From positions 62,001 through 126,000 of the forward strand of contig CAJFSX010000001.1 in NCBI GenBank assembly GCA_904419775.1: DNA of 64,000 nt, written 5' to 3'. Below, in pieces: positions 58,153 through 64,000 of this stretch. The first letter of the stretch is position 1; every line of letters begins with the position of its first letter. Origin of the DNA: Candidatus Pararuminococcus gallinarum (GTDB lineage: Bacteria > Bacillota > Clostridia > Oscillospirales > Ruminococcaceae). The position numbers and the translations under genes are program-made. The notes under the pieces were generated by a model, which saw only the letters and a list, made by a program, of their open reading frames with translations, was not told the DNA's origin and did not search any database.

Positions 58153-58252
58153 CCCATGCAGGGATAAAAATCCGCGCCTTTTTTCCGCGGCGGGAACCCT
58201 CCCGCCGCCCGCCGGCGCGGGAGCCAGGTCCTCATGAGAAAGGAGATGTCCT

Positions 58253-58615
58253 TTGGAAATCGGTAAAATCGTAGAAAACTTCGCCCTCTTCGCAGGGCTC
58301 TCTGTCAGCGACGCCATGCAGTGGCTCCCCCTCTGCCGCTGGGCCAAGGAATCGGTGGAACAGTCCCTGCGCCCCGGCGTCGATCTCCAGAAAAATAAGG
58401 AACGGCTTTCCCTGGTGGCGGCTGCCCTGGCCCTGCGGGCCTACGACGGGGGGCTTTCCGGCTCCAGCGATCTGCGCAGCATGTCGGTGGGGGATGTGAA
58501 GGTGGAAAACGCCGCCTCGGGTTCCGCCGCTTCCCAGAAAATCTGGGAAGAGATGTGGGGCCTCTGCCGGGATCTGCTCCAGCACCCCCAGGGCGGGGTC
58601 TGGATGAGCTGTTAG
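58253..58615 (+). CDS. head-tail connector-like protein
   Basis: Protein of 120 residues, mostly helical, starting with EIGKIVENFALFAGLSVSDAMQWLPLCRWA. Its location directly after the capsid gene suits a connector/adaptor protein. The TTG start at 58253 is set by a perfect AAAGGAG seven bases upstream. No firm family is recognised. Confidence 0.65.
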   Translation: MEIGKIVENFALFAGLSVSDAMQWLPLCRWAKESVEQSLRPGVDLQKNKERLSLVAAALALRAYDGGLSGSSDLRSMSVGDVKVENAASGSAASQKIWEEMWGLCRDLLQHPQGGVWMSC

Positions 58616-58624
58616 GAGGGCCCT

Positions 58625-58945
58625 ATGAAGATACAAAGACAATTTCGGTGGTTTCTCTCCCACTACGGCACCCAGATGGAGGTGGAAGGGCACACCTTCA
58701 AAGGGGTGCTCCTCCCCGCTTTTAAGACTACCATGGGCCACCGGGAACGGGGGGACTTTATCCCCGCCGGGCAGAGCCCTTTGGAGGAGTATCTCTATAT
58801 GGGGGACCCCCAGCGGGAGCTGCCGGTGGACAGCCTGCTTTCCTGCGGGGGCCGTCAGTTTGTGGTGCGATCCAGCATGACGGTCCTCTTTGAGGACGCG
58901 CCCCTCTATACCCGGGCCATCCTCTCCCCAGCGGAGGTGAGTTAG
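58625..58945 (+). CDS. head closure (XkdH-like) protein
   Basis: Protein of 106 residues with a beta-rich pattern (MEVEGHTFKGVLLPAFKTT, GRQFVVRSSMTVLFEDAPLY) typical of phage head-closure or stopper proteins. GGAGGG lies before the ATG, nine bases after the preceding gene. The assignment rests on position and size. Confidence 0.6.
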   Translation: MKIQRQFRWFLSHYGTQMEVEGHTFKGVLLPAFKTTMGHRERGDFIPAGQSPLEEYLYMGDPQRELPVDSLLSCGGRQFVVRSSMTVLFEDAPLYTRAILSPAEVS

Positions 58946-59443
58946 ATGGCTGTCATCGCCGCTTTCGACCGCCTCTACCGGCTCAAAGAAGAGGTCCGGG
59001 ATCTCATTGCCCAGGCGGGGATTCCCCAGACGGACATCCTCTGTGAGTTTCCCCCCAAGGGGCGGGCCTATCCCCTGAAGCGCCCCTGCATCTGCGTGGG
59101 GCTTTCCTCCATCCAGATGGGAGCCGGCGCTCTGGGCGGCTTTGTAGGCGCCCAGAAGGAGGGGGCGGAGCTTTTCGGAAAACGCCTGGAAGTGGAGTTT
59201 CGCTTTGACATCTACCTACCCAAAGGGTGGGAAGAGGGCTGCCACTCCTATTTCTGCACCCTCTGCGACATTCTCACCGGCCAGCTGCCGGACATGGAAA
59301 AGATGTGGTGCGGGGAGATGTCCTCCACCGCCCAGAACGACGGCTTCACCCTGCCCTGCTATGCCCGGCTTTCCGCCCTGGCCTGTCAGGGGGAGGAGGA
59401 AGCCGCCCTGACCCAAATCATCCTGAGGAGGAAGGAACTATGA
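58946..59443 (+). CDS. tail terminator/neck protein
   Basis: Protein of 165 residues starting directly after the stop codon of the previous gene. It opens with a helical segment (FDRLYRLKEEVRDLIAQAGI) and continues with strands such as VEFRFDIYLPKGWEEGC. Size and position just before the sheath gene suit a tail terminator or XkdJ-type completion protein. Its stop codon overlaps the sheath ATG by ATGA. Confidence 0.6.
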   Translation: MAVIAAFDRLYRLKEEVRDLIAQAGIPQTDILCEFPPKGRAYPLKRPCICVGLSSIQMGAGALGGFVGAQKEGAELFGKRLEVEFRFDIYLPKGWEEGCHSYFCTLCDILTGQLPDMEKMWCGEMSSTAQNDGFTLPCYARLSALACQGEEEAALTQIILRRKEL

Positions 59444-60507
59444 GTGTTTCCCCAGCATCCCAGACCGCAAATGAGCGGCCGGGGGTGACATCCAGCTATG
59501 TGGTGTGGTCCCTCTACCAGGGCAATGAAAACGCCCTGCCGGTGGGCCTCATCGGGCCGGCCGCCCAGAACAATGACGGGACGGCCTATGAAATCTCCTC
59601 CATGGGAGGGATGGAGGATACCTTCGGAAAGGGGAGCGGCGGCCTCCTTGCCGGGGCGGGTATCCTCTTTGAAAACGGCGTCACCAGCCTGACGGTGGCC
59701 GCCGTCCCGGCAGAGGGGGCGGAGGATGACGACTACAAGGCCGCCATCGCCGCCCTCTGTCAAAAATCCGCGCCCCGGATCATCGTCTGCGACAGCACCT
59801 CCCAAACGGTGCTCACGGCCCTGCGGGATCAAATCGCCGCGGACAGCGCCGCCCAGAGGGAGCGGGTGGCCATCTGCCCGGCCCCCCAGCCGGACACAGC
59901 CCTGACCCTGGCCGCCGCCCTCAACAGCGAACGGATGATGGTCTGCGCCGGGGCAGGGGTGGCGGGGGAACAATCCAGCCCCTTCTTCACCGCCTGCGCC
60001 ATGGCGGGATTATACGCCACCGCCGCCGACCCCTCGGCCAACCTTTCAGGCAGCGCCATGACCGGCATCACCGGCCTAGCGGAGGAACTCTCCGAAGCCG
60101 ACATCCAGCGGCTGCTCTCCGGCGGCGTCACCCCCTTTGAAACGGTGGGCGGGGCGGTGGAGTGTATAAAGCCCGTCTCCACCCGCACCACCACCGATGG
60201 GGTCCCCGACCGGACCTGGCACTCCATGGGCGTCATCATGACCATCGACTATGTCATGATCCGCCTGCGGCAGATGCTGAAAATCCGGATGAAGGGGGCC
60301 AAGAACAATCTGGCCACCCGGGAGTCCATCCGCAGCCAGGTGGCTTTGGAGCTTGCCACCCTCTGTCAAAACGGCATTCTGGATGACTACGGGCCGCCTC
60401 AGGTCTTCAAATCGGAAAGCGATCCCAGCGTCTGCCAGGTGGAGCTTTCCTTCAAGGTTTCCGGCGCCATGGACCGGATCCATGTGGCGGCCTACATTAC
60501 CATTTAG
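59440..60507 (+). CDS. contractile tail sheath protein (XkdK-like)
   Basis: Protein of 355 residues. Typical sheath features are the N-terminal RPGVTSSYVVWSLYQ region and AMTGITGLAEELSEADIQRLLSGGVTPFE. The C-terminal domain has TRTTTDGVPDRTWHSMGVIMTIDYVMIRLRQML and ends in VSGAMDRIHVAAYITI. The presence of a sheath shows that the particle has a contractile tail. The ATG overlaps the preceding stop codon, and GAGGAGGAAGG lies upstream. Confidence 0.9.
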   Translation: MSVSPASQTANERPGVTSSYVVWSLYQGNENALPVGLIGPAAQNNDGTAYEISSMGGMEDTFGKGSGGLLAGAGILFENGVTSLTVAAVPAEGAEDDDYKAAIAALCQKSAPRIIVCDSTSQTVLTALRDQIAADSAAQRERVAICPAPQPDTALTLAAALNSERMMVCAGAGVAGEQSSPFFTACAMAGLYATAADPSANLSGSAMTGITGLAEELSEADIQRLLSGGVTPFETVGGAVECIKPVSTRTTTDGVPDRTWHSMGVIMTIDYVMIRLRQMLKIRMKGAKNNLATRESIRSQVALELATLCQNGILDDYGPPQVFKSESDPSVCQVELSFKVSGAMDRIHVAAYITI

Positions 60508-60517
60508 GAGGGAAGTT

Positions 60518-60898
60518 ATGATTGTCTCTTTTCCCACCAGCCGGGATATCTCCATCGAGATCAACGGCAAGCGTTTGGCCGTGGCCCAGTCTTACAAGGT
60601 CAAGGCCTCCAAGGAGAGCCGCTATATCGAAAGCTTTGGCCAGGAGGAACCGGTGGGCACCGTAGGGGGCCGCAGCCGCTATCTCATCGAGCTCAGCCGG
60701 GTCTATGTCACCGACACGGCCCTTTCCGACGGCATCGATTTTTACAGCCTTTCTGATTTTAATGTGGTCATCGCCAAGCCGGACAAGCGGATCATCTTCT
60801 CCGGCTGCGAGTGGTCCGACATTGTGGAGGGCTCCTCGGTAGGGGATGTGGTGCTGGAGTCGGTGGCCATCCTGGCCTCCAAAAGGATGGAAGTGTAA
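60518..60898 (+). CDS. tail tube protein (XkdM-like)
   Basis: Protein of 126 residues, beta-rich, with SIEINGKRLAVAQSYKVKAS and RSRYLIELSRVYVTD. Size and place right after the sheath fit the tube protein of contractile tails. GGAGGGAAG precedes the ATG at 60518. Its stop codon overlaps the next ATG. Confidence 0.8.
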   Translation: MIVSFPTSRDISIEINGKRLAVAQSYKVKASKESRYIESFGQEEPVGTVGGRSRYLIELSRVYVTDTALSDGIDFYSLSDFNVVIAKPDKRIIFSGCEWSDIVEGSSVGDVVLESVAILASKRMEV

Positions 60899-61206
60899 TG
60901 GAAGAAATCACACTCAGGGGGAATCCCTATGAGATCAGGCCCATCAGCGCCTATGACGCGGTGCGGGGGGCGGCTCTCGCCCAGAAAACCGCCAAAGCCC
61001 TGAAAAAAATCTGGCCGGGAGACCTAACCCGCCTTTGCGACGGGGGATGCATCGCCGCCCTCTGTCTCTACCGGCAGGGGCGCCGGGCCTTTCACAGCCC
61101 CCTTTCTGCCCTGCGAAGCCTCAGTGTTGAGGAAATCTGCCAGGTGGAGAGGGCCTATCTCTCCCTGATGGAGGAGGGAAAGGAGGGGGAGCATGTCCTA
61201 CTTTGA
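60898..61206 (+). CDS. tail assembly chaperone-like protein (XkdN position)
   Basis: Protein of 102 residues, largely helical, beginning with EEITLRGNPYEIRPISAYDAVRG. The location between tube and hub genes matches the tail assembly chaperone, which normally coats the tape-measure protein. No programmed frameshift to a longer product is apparent. The ATG overlaps the tube stop codon (TAATG). Confidence 0.6.
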   Translation: MEEITLRGNPYEIRPISAYDAVRGAALAQKTAKALKKIWPGDLTRLCDGGCIAALCLYRQGRRAFHSPLSALRSLSVEEICQVERAYLSLMEEGKEGEHVLL

Positions 61207-61504
61207 GCGGCTTATCTCCATGGCGGCCCCCTCCCCCAAAAGCCCGGAAAGGCTGCTGGATCCGGCGGCGGAGAAGTCTCCTCATCCTCCCCGGGAAAGG
61301 GGGCTGCCAAACCGGGCTCCGGCGGATTTTTCCCTCAAAAAGGCGGAGGGGAGGATGGAGGTTTCCATCCAGGAGCCGCCGCCCCTCACCATCTCCGCTT
61401 CGCCGGTATCCCGCATGATCCCTGACCGGCGGGGCCTGGCGGAGGAAATCTCCGACGAAATCATGCTGGACGCCCGGCGTTACGGCGTCCCGCTGGAGGA
61501 ATAA
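61193..61504 (+). CDS. short proline-rich protein in the tape-measure slot
   Basis: Protein of 103 residues, overlapping the chaperone gene by 14 bases. It is rich in Pro, Arg and Glu, apparently disordered in the middle (SPKSPERLLDPAAEKSPHPP), and ends with a short helix (LAEEISDEIMLDARRYGVP). It has no hydrophobic helices. In related elements this position is taken by a tape-measure gene of many hundreds of codons, so this is a replacement, a remnant or an unrelated protein. Confidence 0.6.
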   Translation: MSYFERLISMAAPSPKSPERLLDPAAEKSPHPPRERGLPNRAPADFSLKKAEGRMEVSIQEPPPLTISASPVSRMIPDRRGLAEEISDEIMLDARRYGVPLEE

Positions 61505-61527
61505 CATGGCGGCAAGGAGGAATCCCA

Positions 61528-61923
61528 TTGGAACTGATGCAATTTAAAAGCTATACCTGGCCTTATAACCCGGTGAAAATCGAAATCACCCTGGGCCGGG
61601 ACCTGCGCACCCGTCAGGCCCGGGGCTTTGGCGCCATCATCAGCGACTGGGGCCAGACTGGGGCCAAAATCCAGGGGGAGGGGGAGTTTTTCGGGGAAAA
61701 TTGCAGGGCCCAGTTTGAAAGCCTGCGCAAGGTCTTTCTCACCGAGGGCTCGGGGAAACTGATCGTCCCCTCCTTTACCCCGGTCTATGCCTACTTTGAA
61801 AGCCTGAAGGTGCTGGGGGAAGGCCCCCTTCACACCCTGCGCTACGCCTTCTCCTTTGTAGAGGATATGGAGCGGAAGATCTCCGGCGGCAACAGCCTTT
61901 CCATGGGCGGGGTGCTCTCATGA
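61528..61923 (+). CDS. tail/baseplate hub-associated protein
   Basis: Protein of 131 residues. The pattern FKSYTWPYNPVKIEITLGRD...GFGAIISDWGQTGAKIQGEGEFFG...LRKVFLTEGSGKLIVPSFTPVYAYFESL resembles gpU/DNA-circularisation N-terminal type tail proteins. No LysM domain is present, in contrast to XkdP, which has this place in PBSX. The TTG start at 61528 has AAGGAGG seven bases upstream. Its stop codon overlaps the next ATG. Confidence 0.65.
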   Translation: MELMQFKSYTWPYNPVKIEITLGRDLRTRQARGFGAIISDWGQTGAKIQGEGEFFGENCRAQFESLRKVFLTEGSGKLIVPSFTPVYAYFESLKVLGEGPLHTLRYAFSFVEDMERKISGGNSLSMGGVLS

Positions 61924-62921
61924 GGGCCGCCCTGTACACGGCGGAGGGCAGGCTCATCCGCCCCCGGCAGATCTTCGCCTTCTCTCTGGACGAGGGCCTT
62001 TTTGTCCCTGCCGCCGCCTTGGACCTTACCGTCTCCGACCTGATCTACGAGCCGGTGACGGATATCCTTATCTACGATGGGGACTCCCTCCTCTTTGACG
62101 GCTTTGCCGACCGGCAGCAGGCCATAGAAAACAGCCAGGGCGCCTTTACCCGGCTGCGGGCCAGAAGCCGGGGGGCCCTGCTTTTGGACAACGAGGCCCG
62201 GCCCCAGACCTATCAGCGCACCACGGCGGAGGACATCTTCCGGCGGCATCTCGCGCCCCACGGTTTTACAGAGATCCGGGGCCACCGCCAGGCACTTTCC
62301 AGCTTTGTGGTGGGCAAGGGGATGAGCGAGTGGGAGGTGCTGACCTCCTTTCTGGACAAGACCACCGGCGCCTATCCCCGGATCCTCCCCGGGGGGATCA
62401 TCGACATCGAAACCTATCTAAAATCTGAAAAACGGGTCCATCTCTCCAACACCCGGCCGGGAGCTGTCCGCTACACCGGCTATGAGGTGCGCTATGACCG
62501 GATGGCCCCCATCTCCCAGGTGCTCATCGCCGATGAAAACGGACTTTACTCCACCTGCGTCCGAAACCCGGTGGCGGAGAAATCCGGCATCTCCCGGCGG
62601 CGGTATCTCACCACCCCCAAGGAGTATGCCGACGCCCCGGTGCGAAACGCCAAGCTGCGGATCCGCAGTTCCATGGAGGAGTATTTCTCGGTCTTGGTGG
62701 ACGCCGCCACCCCTTCCGCCATCGGGCTTTTGGATCTATGTATCTTTGAGCCCATGAAGGACTACGACGGGGAGCTCATCGCCACCCGGCGGACCATCTC
62801 CCTGACCTCCGGGGGCTGGCAGACCAAGGCGGTGCTCCAGGACAAACGGCATCTGGAAATGGACCTCACAGAAGAAAAGGAGGAAAGCTATGTGGCTGTC
62901 ACGACGCCCAGCATCCCCTAA
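61920..62921 (+). CDS. baseplate hub protein (XkdQ/phage late control D-like)
   Basis: Protein of 333 residues. The layout fits the hub: N-terminal beta domain (LDLTVSDLIYEPVTDILIYDGDSLLFDGFADR), a middle domain (TTAEDIFRRHLAPHGF, VGKGMSEWEVLTSFLDKTTGAYPRI) and a C-terminal beta domain. It forms the platform for the spike encoded next. The start ATG overlaps the preceding stop codon. Confidence 0.78.
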   Translation: MRAALYTAEGRLIRPRQIFAFSLDEGLFVPAAALDLTVSDLIYEPVTDILIYDGDSLLFDGFADRQQAIENSQGAFTRLRARSRGALLLDNEARPQTYQRTTAEDIFRRHLAPHGFTEIRGHRQALSSFVVGKGMSEWEVLTSFLDKTTGAYPRILPGGIIDIETYLKSEKRVHLSNTRPGAVRYTGYEVRYDRMAPISQVLIADENGLYSTCVRNPVAEKSGISRRRYLTTPKEYADAPVRNAKLRIRSSMEEYFSVLVDAATPSAIGLLDLCIFEPMKDYDGELIATRRTISLTSGGWQTKAVLQDKRHLEMDLTEEKEESYVAVTTPSIP

Positions 62922-63255
62922 AGGGGCATCCGCCGGCCGGGTCACCCTCCCGGGAGGGGCCGGCTTTGGGGGAGGAGGCGGGGCAGAGCTGCGGGAAGCC
63001 CCTGTCTACGGCCCCTATGGCTACCGCTTTGAGGCGCCGGAGGGCAGCGGGGTGCTCCTTTTGGACACAGCGGAGGGCCAGGTCCTCTGCGGCGTCCGCA
63101 CGCCCCCGGCCGGGGGGCTTCTGCCGGGGGAGGTGGAAATCTCGGTGCCGTCAGGGGCCAGAATCAAGCTTTGCCAGGACGGCACCATCTGGCTCAACGG
63201 CGCCCATATCACCAAAGGCGGCCAATTTGTCCCCGGCTCCGGCAGCGGGGACTGA
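62890..63255 (+). CDS. baseplate spike/gpV-like protein
   Basis: Protein of 121 residues that overlaps the hub gene by 32 bases. The N-terminal 30 residues are Gly-rich. The rest is an OB-fold-like strand set ending with GARIKLCQDGTIWLNGAHITKGG, the repeated strand pattern of spike beta-helices. AAGGAGGAAAG precedes the ATG. Short for a gpV. Confidence 0.68.
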   Translation: MWLSRRPASPKGASAGRVTLPGGAGFGGGGGAELREAPVYGPYGYRFEAPEGSGVLLLDTAEGQVLCGVRTPPAGGLLPGEVEISVPSGARIKLCQDGTIWLNGAHITKGGQFVPGSGSGD

Positions 63256-63281
63256 CCGCCCCTTAGAAAGGAGGTGCGCCC

Positions 63282-63635
63282 ATGGAAATGCGCATCCAAA
63301 ACGGAGACTTTGTCCCCGACCATCGGGGCATCCCCCAGGCGGTGGACGGGGTGGAGGAAACCATCAACCGGGTCTTTTTCTGCCTGTGCGCCCGGCGGGG
63401 CGGCTTTGCCCCTCTCCCCGGCCTGGGCAGCCGGCTGCGGGAAATTTCCGGCAGCGGGGAAAATCGGGACCTCACCGCCGCCGTCATGGTCCGGGAGGCT
63501 TTAGAAAGCCTGGACGACGTCCAGGTGGGGGAGGTCACCACCGCCCAGCAGGGGGAGAGCCTCACCATTTCCATCAGGCTGCAGCTTGCGGTGGGAGAAT
63601 ATGAAATCGAGGTAGGTGTGCCCTATGGCCAATGA
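63282..63635 (+). CDS. gp25/XkdS-like baseplate wedge protein
   Basis: Protein of 117 residues with the pattern of gp25-like wedge proteins: LPGLGSRLREISGSGENRDLTAAVMVREALESL followed by beta strands (ESLTISIRLQLAVGEYEIEVGV). AAAGGAGG precedes the ATG. It overlaps the baseplate J gene by 11 bases. Confidence 0.78.
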   Translation: MEMRIQNGDFVPDHRGIPQAVDGVEETINRVFFCLCARRGGFAPLPGLGSRLREISGSGENRDLTAAVMVREALESLDDVQVGEVTTAQQGESLTISIRLQLAVGEYEIEVGVPYGQ

Positions 63636-64000
63636 GTTTGCCCCACGCTCCTATGAGGAGCTCTTAAATGAAATGACCGATGGCTTCCAGGCCATCAGCG
63701 GCTACAGCCCCAAAGAGGCGGGGGACTTATACGTCCGCCTGTGCCTGTTGGCCCAGGAGCTTTCCGCCCTCCATGAGAAGCTGGACTTCGCTGGGCGGAT
63801 GCTCTTCCCCGACACGGCCCAGGGGGAATATCTGGACCGCCACGCCCAAACCCGGGGCCTTGTCCGGAAGGAGGCGGTCCCCGCCACGGGGGTCCTCCGG
63901 TTTTCCCGGGATACCGCCGCCGCCTATGACATCTCCATCCCCCAGGGCACCCTCTGCTGCACCAGGGGGGAGGAGCCGGTCCGCTTTGCCACCACGGCCG
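63625..64000 (+). CDS. baseplate J-like protein, cut by the window end
   Basis: The frame from the ATG at 63625 (AGGTAGGTG upstream) is open to the end of the window, 125 codons. The readable part contains EYLDRHAQTRGLVRKEAVPATGVLRFSR and ISIPQGTLCCTRG. These are typical of the N-terminal region of baseplate J/XkdT proteins, which link wedges to the hub. The remaining two-thirds would lie beyond 64000. Confidence 0.82.
   Translation, partial: MANEFAPRSYEELLNEMTDGFQAISGYSPKEAGDLYVRLCLLAQELSALHEKLDFAGRMLFPDTAQGEYLDRHAQTRGLVRKEAVPATGVLRFSRDTAAAYDISIPQGTLCCTRGEEPVRFATTA

Larger units (their letters stand above)
52965..64000 (+). mobile_element. PBSX/Mu-like contractile-tailed prophage element (partial)
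   Basis: Eighteen densely packed, co-directional genes follow the order of PBSX-type elements: terminase, portal, protease, decoration, capsid, connectors, sheath, tube, chaperone, hub, spike, gp25 and baseplate J. Several genes overlap by ATGA or TAATG. No integrase, repressor, replication or lysis gene is seen on the left side, and base composition looks like the host. The right end is outside the window. It may be a defective prophage, a domesticated tail or capsid system, or a gene-transfer-agent-like element. Confidence 0.85.

Overview
The window is a chromosomal segment of a fairly GC-rich, Gram-positive, anaerobic, endospore-forming member of the Clostridia. An Oscillospiraceae/Ruminococcaceae-type gut bacterium is the best guess. 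The basis is a YpeB germination protein, a class B sortase, lipoprotein signal peptides, strong AGGAGG ribosome binding sites, pyruvate phosphate dikinase, a tandem glycine riboswitch and very frequent TTG/GTG starts. No rRNA, tRNA, CRISPR array, integrase or transposase was seen.

Layout. 1-6043: small membrane protein, ilvBN (branched-chain amino acids), a lone BtuF-like lipoprotein behind a possible structured RNA leader, alanine racemase and a nitroreductase. 6245-10621: AI-2E-type permease with a palindromic operator, Fe-alcohol dehydrogenase, aldo/keto reductase, GNAT acetyltransferase. 10791-15794: secA, then divergently the NifU-like scaffold/GGGtGRT gene pair of unknown function. 15951-21657: MarR plus MATE exporter, a glycine-riboswitch-controlled Na+/amino-acid symporter, and a CoA-disulfide-reductase/rhodanese fusion. 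21778-30605 (minus strand): two lipoproteins, mfd, pth, prs and glmU. 31032-33668: ppdK. 33770-39368 (minus strand): a membrane protein, then the unit cysteine desulfurase, thiI and an unusual CinA-like/sortase B fusion. 39538-42959: ypeB, SPFH plus ribbon-helix-helix pair, LUD protein. 43107-51557 (minus strand): a complete arginine cluster transcribed argG-argH-argC-argJ-argB-argD-argF, interrupted by a 127-bp tandem repeat. 51942-52847: a divergent LCP-like protein.

52965-64000 is a tightly packed structural gene set of a contractile-tailed, PBSX/Mu-like phage element: small and large terminase, portal, protease, decoration, capsid, connectors, sheath, tube, chaperone, hub, spike, gp25 and baseplate J (cut by the window end). 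No integrase, repressor or replication genes flank the side that can be seen. The slot where a long tape-measure gene should lie holds only a 103-residue proline-rich protein.

Most interesting: the CinA-like pseudoenzyme fused through one membrane span to a class B sortase with a threonine-rich tail; the phage-like cassette without a visible tape measure; the highly expressed-looking GGGtGRT pair; the possible three-way-junction RNA at 2997-3075; and the repeat inside the arginine cluster. All functions are inferred from sequence reading alone; no database search was possible.
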